Shown: positions 23,480-34,576, counted from the stretch's first letter. The stretch is 64,000 nt of DNA from Ottelia alismoides (GCA_037367405.1 JAZKJV010001865.1:930001-994000); one strand, 5' to 3'. The notes: generated from the sequence alone by a model not told the origin. A program made the numbers and translations.

Positions 23480-23945
23480 CAGATTGGTCTCTACCTTTTG
23501 AGATCATAACAAATGCATCGTATTTTGTAGTTAGGAATGTGTTAGGATAGAGAATAGGCAAAGTTCCCTATGTCATTCACTATGCCAGCAAGACATTCGA
23601 TGAAGCACAAATAAACTACACTGTTACAGAGAAAGAGTTGATGGTTGTGGTTTTCGTGCTCTAGAAGTTTAGATCCCACCTTCTTGGATCTAAAGTCACA
23701 ATTTACACTGACCACTCGGCTATCTGATACTTACAGCAGAAGAAGGATGCAAATCTCGGATTGATCAGATGGATCCTTCTCATCCAAGAGTTCGATTTGG
23801 AAATCAAAGATAAACCTGGAGTTCAAATTAGGGTTGCAGATCCCCTCTCTAGAATCGATCATCATGAACCTCCACTAAGCAATGCACCCATCACAAACAC
23901 CTTTCATGACGAGTCGATTCTCGCGGTCTATTATCTCCCTTAGTA
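23480..23945 (+). pseudogene. RNase H pseudogene, copy B
   Basis: The frame reads LPFEIITNASYFVV (the first Asp of the usual TDASDFAVG is replaced by Asn), KVPYVIHYASKTFDEAQINY, TEKELMVVVFVL-stop-KFRSHLLGSKVTIYTDHSAI (last acidic site kept), then 23761-23943 with EFDLEIKDKPGV and ADPLSRI. At least three stops interrupt it. Confidence 0.7.
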
Positions 23946-24138
23946 TGCCAATATTGTGTACTACTTCATTTCTGGTGTAGTCCCACAAGATTGGATGAAG
24001 ATCAAGAAGGACAAGTTCTTGTCCACAATCCATTTCTACCGATGGGAATACTTGCTCTTATTCAGAGAAGGAGCATATTGTTTGTGGTGTCGGTGTATCC
24101 CTCAGGAGGAGCATCACATTGTCCTCGAGTATTGTTAA
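23946..24138 (+). pseudogene. Integrase N-terminal scrap, copy B
   Basis: 23956-24138 encodes GVVPQDWMKIKKDKFLSTIH and RCIPQEEHHIVLEYC. This is the sequence between RNase H and the zinc motif of Ty3/gypsy integrase. The zinc motif itself and the catalytic core are absent. Confidence 0.6.
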
Positions 24139-24149
24139 CGCAACCTGAA
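24139..24149. other. Centre of the inverted pair B/C
   Basis: About ten bases separate the last sequence assigned to B from the last sequence assigned to C. The edge on the C side is uncertain by about 20 bases because C loses recognisable homology near 24150-24165. Confidence 0.4.
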
Positions 24150-24560
24150 TGAATACATCTGCAATCTAAATGATATTTAGGGGCATTGAGTCTTTAGCTA
24201 TGAGGGTTCCTCGCATTTTCTGACTATTAAAGTATCCTTTGACATATGTTGCTGCATCCTTGAATAGTGTGGGCCACCAAAGTCCACACTGCACTACTTT
24301 TACTATTGTTCTGTGACCAGAGTGATGTCCACCAGATTCGAGCGAGTGACAATGCTCGAGGACACTATGATGCTCCTTGTAAGGGATACACCAACGCCAC
24401 AAATAATATGCTCCTCCTCTGAATAAGAGCAAGTCTTCCCATTGGTATAAATGGATTGTGGACAAGAACTTTTCCTTCTTGATCTTCATCCAATCTTCTG
24501 GGACTATACCAGAAACGAGATAGTTCACAATATTGGCATACCAAGTGAGAGAATACACTG
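24150..24560 (-). pseudogene. Integrase N-terminal zinc region, copy C
   Basis: An open frame (24166-24654) runs from the RNase H tail through GIVPEDWMKIKKEKFLSTIH to HCHSLESGGHHSGHRT and YVKGYFNSQ. The two His of the HHCC zinc motif are present, but the family's C-x2-C is replaced (Tyr and Ser in KGYFNSQ). The frame ends soon after MPLN, before the catalytic core. Confidence 0.7.
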
Positions 24561-25010
24561 CGAGAATCAACTTGTCATGAAAGGTGTTTGTGATGGGTGC
24601 ATCGATCCGTGGAGGTTCTTGATGCTCGATTCTAGAGATGGTTTCTGCTACCACGATTTGAACTCTGGGTTTATCTTAGATTTCCAAATCGAACTCTTGG
24701 ACGAGAAGGAACCATCTGATCAATCTGGGCTTTGCATCCTTCTTCTTCTATAAGTACTGGATAGATGAGTGGTCAGTGTAAATTGTGACTTTAGATCCAA
24801 GAACATGGGATCTAAACTTCTTGAGCACAAAAACCATAGCCAGCAACTCTTTCTCTATAACAATGTAGTTTCTCCGTGCTTCATCTAATGTCTTGTTGGC
24901 CTAATGAATGGCATATGGCACTTTACCTTTCCTCTATCCTAACACATCCCCAACTACAGAATCCGAAGCATCCATCATGATCTCAAAGGGTAGAGACCAA
25001 TCTAGCAGCT
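24561..25010 (-). pseudogene. RNase H pseudogene, copy C
   Basis: Translation of the minus strand in pieces gives LPFEIMMDASDSVVGDVLG (first Asp kept, near 24980), KVPYAIH, DEARRNYIVIEKELLAMVFVLKKF, then SKVTIYTDHSSIQYL and the tail with VAETISRIEHQEPP. Stops are fewer than in B, but the frame shifts near 24760. Confidence 0.65.
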
Positions 25011-25870
25011 AAAGGATTGGATCTTGAATGATTATCTCTTCCAACTGATTGAAAGATAGGAGAAACTTCTAATCAACATGAAACTCGGTCTCCTTGCATA
25101 ATAACTTTATTAGAGGTCGGGCAATGTGGCTGAAATCACTGATGAATCTTCGGTAGAAACCTACATGCCCTGGGAATGACCTCACATTTCATACATTTTG
25201 AGGTGGCTCAAGATTGGCGATCAAATCCACCTTTGCTCGGTTGACTTCCATGCCACTCTTGGAAACAATGTGTTTGAGTACAATCCCTTTAATGACCATG
25301 ATGTGGCTCTTTTGCCAAGATAGTACGAGACTGACTTCTCAGCATTTCTGAAGTATTCTATCTAGGTTCGCAAGACAAGAATCAAAGCTATCACCATAGA
25401 TAGAGAAGTCATCCATAAACACCTCGAGAAAACTTCCTACTATCTCGATGAAGACTGATAGCATGTAACTATGGAATGTGGTAGGTGCATTGCATAGACC
25501 AAAGGGCATTCTCCTAAAAGCATAGCTGATGAACATGCAAGTAAAGGTCGTCTTCTCTTGGTCCTCTAGGGTGATTTCCACTTGGTTGTACCTGCAATAT
25601 CCATCCAAACAGCAGAAGAACTCCTTGCCAGCCAGTCATTCTAGAACTTGACCAATAAATGGTGAGGGGAAGTGGTCCTTCTTTGTTGGATCATTGAGGC
25701 AGTGATAATCAACACACAGATGCCAAGATGTCGTTAACCAAGTGGAAATCTCCTCTTCTCTTTCATTTGTGACCACAGTGAGCCCAAACTTCTTTGGAAC
25801 CACATGCAAGGGGCCCACCCATTAAGTCGGGGATGGGATAAATAAACCTTGAATCACATCCTTTCGTGAG
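25011..25870 (-). pseudogene. Reverse transcriptase pseudogene, copy C
   Basis: 25636-25818 holds LHVVPKKFGLTVVTNEREEE and CVDYHCLND. 25339-25608 is the palm, with MDGYCRYNQVEITLEDQEKT, FRRMPFGLCNAP and FMDDFSIYGDSFDSC, so the catalytic DD is intact. The thumb (25010-25330) has KVDLIANLEPPQNV in broken frames. This is the best preserved of the three Athila-like RT palms. Confidence 0.75.
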
Positions 25871-26460
25871 TTTTTTATTATGACATACCAAAATTTAGGG
25901 TTCAATCTTCTCTGAAATTCTCAGGACGTCTTGGCATCATCTCTTAAATGGATGTGGTGTGAACATAGAGCATGATTCATCCCGAGAGGTTTGATATGTT
26001 CTAACCAAGTTCCTTGCAGTTTTTCTCTAGAACCTTGAGCAGTTGAGGTTTCCCATACGGAGTGAGCTTGTTGTTGATGATGACCAGATACATATATTCT
26101 GCACCAACAAGGAAAGCATACTTGAGGCCCGCCGGAAGTGGTTGTAATTATGGTTTTGGTCAAGTCTGCTTCTCAATAATTTAAGAAACTAAACTAGTAG
26201 GTGGATGATCTACCATGATTTTGGAGGTGTTGCTCACCTCGATCACTAGTGGCTCTGTAGACAATGTACCAAATAAATCACCGATGAATTCATCATGTTC
26301 ATACTAGCATGAATTTTCTACCTCAAGGAGGTCCATCAACAAGTAAGAATTTGTCTCCCAGTTGACATTTAAGCTTGTGAAGACTACGCTTCTAGGTCCT
26401 CCTCTAGAAAGATGATTTCCTAAATCCATGTGTTATTCAAAAAAAGTTATGTATATCTGA
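25871..26460 (-). pseudogene. Protease-RT linker, copy C
   Basis: This matches the acidic linker of copies A and B (26260-26340 is homologous to 18000-18100, FIGDLFGTLSTEPLVIEV-like). It is in several frames with no conserved domain. The 80-codon frame at 25921-26163 spans the linker in a shifted frame and is not a separate gene. Confidence 0.5.
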
Positions 26461-26990
26461 TCTATGCAATAATGTCAAAGTCTTCATCAGACAGTTTTGC
26501 TTGACCTTGATCAGACATGACTTTTAATTCACTGATCTTGTCCATTGTTACTTTGTCACTGTTTGAGCATAACGTAATCTTCCTGGACCCATAATCAACT
26601 ACAACCTCTATGGTACGCAGGAATGGTCGGCTAAGAATAATCGAGGTCTGGAGAAATGGTGTAGGAGAGTGCATATCAAGGACTACAAAGTCAATAGGAA
26701 ACTGTATGTCCTTCACTGTTACAACAACTTCCTCTAATATCTTCAAGACCATTGCATTGATCTTCTAGTGAACTGAAGCATCATGCGTGTTGTCTTGAGC
26801 AGTCCCAGCCCACTGATGTGAACAATGAGGTGGGCATCAGGTTGATGGATAATCTGCAATCAAGCAAGGTTTGCTCGAAGATCTAATCGAAAATCATCCT
26901 TATGATCAAGGGTTCTCCTTTGTTAGGCTTCTTTTCTGGGATGTTACTGATTGCTGCGACTTTAGCCATGGTGAGGACGTGCTTCTCTAC
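26461..26990 (-). pseudogene. Aspartic protease pseudogene, copy C
   Basis: 26462-26752 encodes MVLKILEEVVVTVKDIQFP, then a LSRPFLRTIEVVVDYGSRK block ending in DEDFDIIA. Upstream, near 26880-26850, the active site reads LLDCRLSIN where copy B has LLDSGSSIN, so the catalytic D-S-G is changed to D-C-R. A frame break separates the two parts. Confidence 0.65.
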
Positions 26991-27339
26991 TCGTTGGCAT
27001 TTGTTATTGCCGTTTGCTGATGCTTGATCATGCGTGCTTCTTTGACGTCCTTCTTCGTAGTGAGCATATAATACATGCCTTTCAATAAAGTTAATTTAAC
27101 GGTCAAGTTCTCAAGTATATCCAAGACACATGGATCAGATAATGCACTTCTTCATTTTAATTTTTTCCCATTACATCAGTAAAAGGAATATGTACAGAAC
27201 TAAAATAAAAAATACTATTTCTATTTACATCAGAATTCTTTTCCGCAACATTTTGTACATCCGGGCTATAAAAAGGTGTACTTGCTTTGGGGTTGATATC
27301 CAAAAATTGTGGTCTTTATTCCGTCGGTGGGTATTGGAT
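26991..27339 (-). pseudogene. Gag-protease spacer, copy C
   Basis: This is homologous to 21100-21430 of copy B and 16990-17300 of copy A. It includes the near-identical bases around gtccacat and the stretch reading as TVKLTLLKGMYYMLTTKKDVKE. No open frame of length remains. Confidence 0.45.
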
Positions 27340-28130
27340 AAGCTATTGTGTCTTTCTCCTCCATGGTTGGCACAACTTCACCTCGGTTGCAATCCTCTTT
27401 TTAGTCTTTTTCATTTTTCTATTTTTTCCTTTTTGTTGAGGATGGGGGTGGTTGATAGCTGGCATGGCTCCTTCTTCTTCTTCTTCTTCCTCACCTGACC
27501 TTGTAGATGGCACGACTGATGCATAAGATGACGATTCACCAGATGAAGCTTTATTCTTACCCCCAATAGTGGTAAATAGAGGCGAGGTCCTACTGCTCCT
27601 AAGAGTAACAGCATTAGATAAAATAAAATCACAAATATCTGGCTCAACAGGCACATACATGAATTCACATTTTACCTACTCTTTTCACATAAAGTTATTG
27701 GGGTTCTCTTCATCTTGGTATGGAATTTGAGTTTTCATGGTCGTCAAGTCGTCCAGAATCTGATCATCTTTGCAACACCCTTTACTAACTGGGCCAAACA
27801 GTCGAGGCTCGGGTTCAGAGGAACCTCTTCGGAAGATTCAATGTGTTGTCCATGCTATGGTTTATAGTGTGGAGGCTGAGAAGGGTGCTACTAGTACTGC
27901 TATCGAGGTGGAGGAAGTTGATATTGATGCAGGTAGTGAGGAGGAGGATACTGCTAGTGAGTTGCAGTTGCGTAAGAATGGGATGGCTGGTGCTGGTAGT
28001 ACGGTGGCTCTGGGTACTACTAATTTTGTTTCCAATTGTTGTGATATTGTGTAGATTTATGGTACTGAGGCTGATGGGAATTGGCAAATCAACCTCTTTG
28101 ATGTTGAGGGAATGGATGTGAATTTTCAAG
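27340..28130 (-). pseudogene. Gag pseudogene, C-terminal part, copy C
   Basis: 27343-27660 is open and encodes FILSNAVTLRSSRTSP, an acidic run of eight Glu (a gaagaagaa repeat near 27470) and a lysine-rich tail QQKGKNRKMKKTKK. 27670-28130 is the H/Q/N/Y-rich linker with stops. At 28130 the sequence jumps to the copia LTR; its continuation is at 46123. The plus-strand frames at 27770-28054 and 27843-28121 are shadows. Confidence 0.7.
28126..28130. repeat. Possible target duplication of the copia element, left
   Basis: tcaag against acagg at 46123-46127 keeps 3 of 5 bases. Continuity of the gag sequence across the insert (28130 to 46123) fixes the site better than the duplication does. Confidence 0.3.
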
Positions 28131-28632
28131 TGAAGGATTTGGAATAATCCTCAAGCGCATCACGGAAGCGTGGGCGTCGCATCGAATACGATGAAGAACG
28201 ACTAGTCATACTAGTTGTTCGGTGCAACGGAATTTGAAATTTTCATGCGATGAAACCACATGATCCATGAACGATTCTCGGATCGTTTCATCTATAACCA
28301 CAACAAGTATAAAGGAATACCTCTTGAAGCGTGGTTGATCGAGTCTCTACAAAAAGAGACCTCCTATCTCAAGTCCGATCATCGGAGAAGAAGCTTGCGA
28401 GCGCAGGGATGAGTCACGTTATCCTCGCAATCCAACAAGTTGATCCAAGCACGGTGAACTCCTGATCTCGTCGTACGAGATCGAATGTCTCCTTCGTGAG
28501 CGTAGCACTCCAAGAAGACGGAGAACCGAGGAACATCGAAGCGGCGGCGCGGTGGCGTAGGCAACGACGATGATCTCCCCTAGGGTTTGGTGGACGGCCA
28601 CCAAGTAGAGGGAGAGAGGGTTGGCGTGTGAG

Positions 28633-28637
<5 letters not shown>

Positions 28638-28676
<39 letters not shown>
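28638..28676. repeat. (GA)n microsatellite in the copia 3' LTR
   Basis: About 19 GA units. The same place in the 5' LTR (near 36812-36828) has only a few units, so the tract changed length after insertion. Confidence 0.9.
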
Positions 28677-28678
<2 letters not shown>

Positions 28679-28720
28679 TGCTTCCAAAAGCATGTACAAG
28701 AGAGCATGGTATGCCTCTCT

Positions 28721-28727
28721 CTTTATA
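28721..28727 (-). promoter_or_regulatory. TATA box of the copia 3' LTR
   Basis: On the minus strand this reads TATAAAG in a ccctataaagag context. The 5' LTR has TATAAATAG at 36868-36876. It divides the LTR into about 1.95 kb of U3 and 0.57 kb of R-U5. Confidence 0.55.
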
Positions 28728-30674
28728 GGGTTTTAGGATCCATGGATCTCAATCCATGGGACATATAAAATCAATGGATGAGATTGATTTATGTCAATCC
28801 AATGGTCAAGATTGTTGTTGGAAAAACCAACATCTTATGATTTAATTTAGATCAAATATATTTGATAAATCAAATATACATCAATCCTAAAATTAAACCA
28901 ATCAAATAAGGATATAACTACCATGGAAATCTCCACTCCTCGTGTAATAGAGTGGACGACCACCAATTCCATATAGGACTTAGTAGCCGTCCACTTATTA
29001 CCAAGTGGGGGAAATCTCATGAAATCTCATGACATTGCATATCTCCATGAAATTCTCCATTATTTAATCCAACAACTTTTTTTGTGATTTATTCTCTAAA
29101 AAAAATCATAATTAATTTTGAGAATATTGCAATGTTGCCATTGGAAAATTGTGAATCACATTCACAACCCAAAACAAAATATAATTTACATTTTCAATTA
29201 ATTAAACAATGTGTATCCAATACACATTAATAATTAATCAACAAATATAAATTATAATTAGCTCTCTCTGATACATTATAAATTACATTTATAATATATT
29301 ATGAATAATTGGATATTGCTATCCACATTATTCTTATCCATAATAATTAAATCGCATTTAATTATATTGGATAATTCCTCAAACATCATGATAATTAAAT
29401 CACATTTAATTATCAATTTCTGAATGCTTAGATCTTATGGAATTATTCTTGAACCCTTCATGAATAATGCTATTTCTCCTCAGATACTTGGAGATAAGGA
29501 CAGGGCGATTGTATTGTTCCACGTATAGTGACTTGGATATTGATATCACATCTCAAATATAGATCCCATGGACCTCTCATAGATGCTTGATTAAATCAAG
29601 GTCGTAAACCTAATCTTCTCATTGCATCTGAATCTCATTCAGATCAATGTCCAATACATGGACTAAGATTAGGTTACTTCTCTACTGAGAGGAGTCACTA
29701 AAATCCAGACCTATTTCATCACTCCCTCGGAATGAAAGCGTCATGGTTATACAATCGTTTATGTTCAAATCACCCTCAGGTATTCCCAATACATGTACAT
29801 CCTGCAAACTGGAATACTTATGATCATCCTGAAGATATAGATAACTTTTTACACTATCATCTTCATGGTTTGATCACTAAGTTTCTCAATCTTGGTCCTT
29901 GGGATTTGGTACAGATCATAAGCTTTCACAAAGCATATATCTTACCTTCAAATTCATGTCATGCTTCCAAAGCATGACGACCATGCATGGAATTTGATCA
30001 GTCCCAATACCTCATGAGTGAGCTCATGTCTCCCGGTTCACAAGTGAACATGTATGATCCCTTTGAGAGATCGTATTACTCATATGTCCTTACATGCACA
30101 CCTGCTCGCCGGTGTATAGACCTTGGTTAGGTCATCAACCTATTGGTCTGCCAAATGTACACACTCAGACATATAGCAATACATCTGTCTCTGGTCAGAG
30201 GATGTTTGCCTATGATGTGACAGTATTCATCATAGGATTTTGGTTATCTCGATCTCGTTAAGTCAACCCATTGACTCAACTAATCAGATACCTCTGAGTC
30301 ACTATTCCCATTCAGAGGACCTGCATCAAGAGGTCGATCAAATATCAGCCTAATGAGAAAGGATTGCCATCTCCTACTCAGGCTGGAGATCATCACTTGG
30401 CAATCAGTTGATGATGCTAGATGAGTCCTCTATCTAACTCCTTAGATATTCATCCAAGCATCAACCTCTATGATTAATCAATGAATCAAAAGTTGTATGA
30501 TTATCAAGTTGGCCATGGTACATAACCCATATTGTATAGAGGGACCTTATAGTGCATTCATTCAATCAATTTTAGAAAGGGAGTGAAACATAATCAATAA
30601 CTTTTATTGATAAAATATTTATTATAATAACATTTATTGCAGGAATGGTTCGCCTCGGGCTCACATTGCTAACA

Positions 30675-30688
30675 ATCTCCCACTAGCC
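30675..30688 (-). other. Polypurine tract of the copia element
   Basis: On the minus strand, ggctagtgggagat directly precedes the 3' LTR start TGTTAG. Confidence 0.7.
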
Positions 30689-30689
30689 G

Positions 30690-31505
30690 TCAGAACCATT
30701 CAGGAACAATCCTTAAACCCATACTCATTACATGCTGGTCGAAAACCTTCTGTATCAGAGGTTTGGTAAGAGGATCAGAAATGTTGTTGGCAGAGGCGAC
30801 CTTGGTGATGATGATGTCACCACGCTTTTGAATCTCCCAGATGATGTGGTATTTCCTTTCTGCGTGCTTGCTCTTCTGATGCCATCTAGGTTCCTTTGTC
30901 TGGGCAATGGCTCCCGTTTTATCACAGAGTAGCGGGATGGGAGTATCAGAGGAAACTACGCCAAGCTCTAGGACGAACTTGCGCAACTACACCACCTCCT
31001 TTGCAGCATCCGATGCGGCAATGTACTCGGCTTCTGTTGTTGAATCTGTTGTAGTGTCATGCTTCTTGCTTCTCCAGCTTACATCACCACCATTCAACAT
31101 GAATACAAACCCTGATGTCGACTTTCGATCATCGATATCCGATTGGAAGTCAGAATCTGTATATTCCAAGACTTGGAGATCACCATCTCCATAGACCAAG
31201 ATGTAATCTTGCGTCCGTCTTAAATATTTGAATATGTTCTTTACTGCATTCAAGTGTTGCTCTCCATAACAGGATTGGTAACGACTTACCACTCCCACTG
31301 CATGGCAGATATCTGGCCTAGTACACATCATGGCATACATTAAGCTTCCTACAGCTGATGCATAAGGGCATTCAGCCATGGCTTTCTTTTCCTCGTGGAT
31401 ACCATGTCTTAAGGGTAGGAATCCTTTCTTGGAACTATCTATACGTAATCGTTCAAGAATCTTCTTAATGTATCCATGTTGTGACAATCCCAATATCCTC
31501 TTCTC
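30690..31505 (-). pseudogene. Copia RNase H and RT C-terminus
   Basis: 30987-31493 carries the RT tail (LGLSQHGYIKKILERL, PYASAVGSLMYAMMCTRPD, YLRRTQDYILVYG), then RNase H with YTDSDFQSD (first Asp) and STTEAEYIAASDA (Glu). A TAG in place of Trp follows EVV. 30690-30986 resumes in the same frame with PLLCDKTGAIAQ (third acidic site), HAERKYHIIWE and DPLTKP, ending VPEWF just before the polypurine tract. Apart from the stop, the RNase H active-site residues are all present. Confidence 0.85.
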
Positions 31506-32385
31506 TCAGTTTCTGAACAACTTCAGACCCAAGATGTAAGAGGCTTCTCCAAGATTTTTCATCTCAAAGGTATGGGATAGCCAAATCTTCACACTGGTCA
31601 TCATACCTGTATCATTCCCAATGATAAGGATGCCATCTACATAAAGCACGATGAATACAATGGCGCTCCCACTAAGCTTCTTGTATATACAAGGTTCATC
31701 AGGATTCTGCAGAAAATCATAACTCTTTATGGTTTCGTGAAATCTGATGTTCCAGCTGCGAGAAGCTTGCTTGAGCCCATAAATGGATTTCTTCAGCTTG
31801 CATACTTTGCCATCCTCAGTTATGAAGCCCTGGGGCTGCTCCATATAGATATCCTCCTCGAGGTATCCATTGAGGAAAGTCATCTTGACGTCCATCTGCC
31901 AGATGTCGTAGTCAAGATATGCAGTTATAGATAGTAGTGTCCGGATGGATTTAAGCATAGCTACATGAGAGAATGTCTCATCATAGTTGATGCCTTCTCT
32001 CTCTGTGTAGCCCTTGGCTATGAGCCATGCCTTGAAAGTCTCCACTTTCCCATCAGGTCCCTTTTTTCTCTTAAAGATCCATTTACACCCAATGGGTTTT
32101 ACCTCTTTAGGTGGACCTTCTAGGGTCCATACACCATTCTTATGCATGGAGTCAATTTCTGACTTCATTGCTAGCATCCATCTATCCATGTCATGATCCG
32201 TGAGTGCTTCATCAAATGAAGTAGGATCATTGTCAGTTTCACTTGATACATGGAATCCATACCTTTCAGGTGGTGCAACCACCCTCGAACTCCTTCGAAG
32301 AGGTATGGGTGTTTCATCTTTATTTATCTCTTCAGTTTCTAGTCTAGGAGGCTCATAATCCTCAGGGGATTCAATGAGTCCTCTA
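31506..32385 (-). pseudogene. Copia reverse transcriptase
   Basis: 31506-32282 encodes APPERYGF, WMLAMKSEIDSMHKNGVWTL, GCKWIFKRKKGPDGKVETFKA, WQMDVKMTFLNGYLEEDIYM (first catalytic Asp), KSIYGLKQASRSWNIRF and VLYVDGILIIGND. The usual Y-V-D-D is Y-V-D-G, so one catalytic aspartate is lost. A TGA ends the frame after GLKLFRN, and the same frame continues in the next block. Upstream, a one-base frameshift near 32380 separates it from integrase; the segment with EDYEPPRLETEE and LRRSSR is in the RT frame. Confidence 0.85.
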
Positions 32386-33142
32386 CTTCATTTTTGTCTT
32401 GACCTTGAAGGAAATCATCCTCCAGAAATTTCACATCTCTAGAGACAAAAACCTTTTGGGTCTCAGGGTCATAGAGTTGGTATCCTATACCATCTTTAAT
32501 GTACCTAATGAAGTAGCACTCACGAGTGCGGGATTCTAGCTTACTTGTGTCCACGTTCTTCGCATGAACCAAGCAACCCCAAACCGTCAAGTGATTAACA
32601 CTAGGTTTGGTTCCATACCAGAGCTCATGAGGAGTCTTAGGTACAGATTAGCTAGGAATCTTATTCAGGATATATATTGTAGTCTCTACTGCATATCCCC
32701 AGAAACTTAGTGGAAAATGTGCTTTACTCATCATTGAACGGACCATATCCATGATGGTCCTGTTGCATCTTTCAGCAACACCATTAAGTTGGGGAGTTCC
32801 AGGAGTAGTGAGATTGGAGACAATTCCATTCTCTTTAAGGTATTCCTTGAATTCATCTGAGAGGTACTCGCCACCTCGATCAGATCGAATTCGTTTTACC
32901 TTCTTAACGGGTTGGTTCTCAACCAAAGCCTTGAATTCTTTGAACTTTTCAAAGGTTTCAGATTTATGACGTAATAGGAAGACAAACCCGTATCACGAAT
33001 GGTCATCAATAAACGTGAAATAATATCGATATCCATTTCGAGTCACGGTACTGAAGGGACCACATACATCGATATGTATTAGGTCAATAATACCTTCGCA
33101 TCTTGTAACCTTGTTACGGAAAGGCATCCTAGTCATTTTACC
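32386..33142 (-). pseudogene. Copia integrase core and C-terminal region
   Basis: From the right: DLIHIDVCGP (first catalytic Asp), YYFTFIDDHS then a stop, FVFLLRHKSETFEKFKEF, IRSDRGGEYLSDEF, GTPQLNGVAERCNRTIMDM (catalytic Glu), SFWGYAVETTIYILNKIPS then a stop, and 32339-32590 with VWGCLVHAK and YQLYDPETQKVFVSRDVKF. The three catalytic acids are present. Two internal stops split the frame. Confidence 0.85.
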
Positions 33143-33691
33143 TCAAATATAATGTTCACATGTAGGTAAAGATTGAACCTGTAGAAAATCCAAAGGTCCA
33201 TCCTTTATCAATCTATTGATCCTATCAACAGATAAATGACCAAGCCTTTGATGCCAAATCATGTTTGAATGATTTTTATTATCCCTGGATCTTTTAGGGT
33301 TTTTATTAGTGGTTGTAACATTCATGACATGCTCATTAATGCACAATTCATAGAGTCCATCAGAAGTCAAAATATCATCTGTAATATATTTATCATAATG
33401 ATTTATGACTAATTTACTACAGAAAAGGAATGAATATCCACTTCTAACTAGCTTAGATACATATATCAAATTCCTCATGACTTCAGGTACATAAAGACAC
33501 TCTTTAAGTACTAGGACTCTACCACTAGATAATGATAGCCGACAAGTCCCGACGGCGATTACTGCAACACTTGCATCAGATCCCATCTGGATGACTATCT
33601 CCTCTTCTTCAAGTTTTCTAGTTTCCTGAAACAAATGCAACAAATTGCATACATGAACAGAAGCACTAGAATCAAAAACCCAACTTCCTTC
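33143..33691 (-). pseudogene. Copia protease and integrase zinc region
   Basis: WVFDSSASVHVCN at the right edge is the protease active site (usual D-S-G or D-T-G, here D-S-S), preceded by a TGA. Next come the LKECLYVPEVMRNLISV-like block and WHQRLGHLSVDRINRL, then PTCEHYI followed by TGA and GKMT. In the zinc motif the second Cys is Tyr and the next position is a stop. In the older copy at 59427-59711 that part reads YKHCIRGKMT, so the two copies have lost different Cys residues. Confidence 0.8.
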
Positions 33692-34576
33692 TCATCCAAC
33701 GAGAAAACTGGTTTCAATGATAAAAGTAGATTTCATATCTGCTGGGGCTTTACCTTTGTCGACCGACTTCAGGTAATCCGGGCAATTACGCCTCCAGTGC
33801 CCTGGCTTCTTACAGTGGTGACAGACGTCGGTTTTCTTCGACGCCATTAGAGTGGATGCAGTGGAAGATGAGCCAACACCTTGTCCATTCTTCTTTCTCT
33901 TCTGGGTCGGGCCCTTCTGAGAACCATGCTTCCGACCGTGCTTCCCTCTGAGTTGTGCAACCATTGCACTGCCAACGGGACCATCTTTCTTCGTTACGTC
34001 TTCTGCAAACTTTAATGCAGCAAGAAGTCCAGCATTTGTCAATTCCAGCTTATTCATGTGGAATGAAACTACAAAGTTATTGAAAGACTTGGGCAACGAC
34101 AGCAGAATGAAATCAGATTGCATGTCTGCATCCATGGTTGCCCCAAGAGTCTCCAACTCCGAGAAGTACCCAAACATTTTGAGTACATGTTCACATACTG
34201 AAGTTCCTTCCTGCATCTTGTAGCGAATGAGTTCTTTCATAACGTTGTATCGCTGGGTGAGGTTAATGTCACCAAACATATCTTTTAGATTCTACATTAT
34301 CTCCTGGAAAGTACTCATCTCCACATGTTGTTTCTGAAGAACATTGGAGAGAGAACCCAAGATGTAGCATCTAGCCAAGACATGATCTTCATCATACTTG
34401 TCATTGTATGCTTTCTCTTCCTTTGATTTAGGGTTTTCATGCTTGTCTTCTGATTGCACATAACTTATGCGCTCAGCCGAGAGAACAAGCTCCAAATTAC
34501 GGATCCAATCCGAGTAATTCGGTCTGGTCAACTGGTTGACCTCCAGAATCCTGCTTAATGGGTTCATGGACTTCAT
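33692..34576 (-). pseudogene. Copia gag
   Basis: 34292-34576 starts MKSMNPLSRILEVNQLTRPN with YSDWIRNLELVL and ends after MSTFQEIM at a stop. 33692-34279 continues in the same frame (MFGDINLTQRYNVMKELIRY, then SLPKSFNNFVVSFHMNK). A basic stretch (RGKHGRKHGSQKGPTQKRKK) follows, then one zinc knuckle CHHCKKPGHWRRNC (C-x2-C-x4-H-x4-C). The ATG at 34576 is the natural start because upstream sequence has no open frame. One stop plus the stop before the protease break it. Confidence 0.85.

Larger units (their letters stand above)
19736..24138 (+). mobile_element. Athila-like Ty3/gypsy remnant, copy B (left inverted arm)
   Basis: The domain order is partial gag, protease, RT, RNase H and the first part of the integrase zinc region, all on the plus strand and all broken. 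It is cut at 24138 just after HHIVLEYC, inside the integrase N-terminus. Copy C on the other strand begins about ten bases later, so B and C meet tail to tail. Confidence 0.8.
28131..30674 (-). repeat. 3' LTR of the copia element
   Basis: The LTR is 2.54 kb. On the element strand it starts TGTTAGCAATGTGAGCCC at 30674 and ends at 28131. Its partner is 46122-44466 plus 37153-36305. It contains a (GA)n microsatellite just downstream of the TATA box. Short frames inside (28414-28707, 29732-29977) are not genes. Confidence 0.9.

Noticed and set aside
24139..24149. Inverted pair B/C as an assembly artefact
   Set aside because: The arms differ at many positions and carry different stops and deletions, so they are not the same molecule read twice. 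Long reads would still be the final test.
27770..28121. Two plus-strand frames of about 93 codons
   Set aside because: Shadows of the gag linker of copy C on the minus strand.
28414..28707. Minus-strand frame with a poly-Ser/Leu run in the copia LTR
   Set aside because: Created by the GA/CT microsatellite, which has a different length in the partner LTR.
30690..34576. Copia element as potentially active
   Set aside because: In-frame stops in gag, before protease, in integrase, RT and RNase H, a frameshift near 32380, and YVDG in RT.
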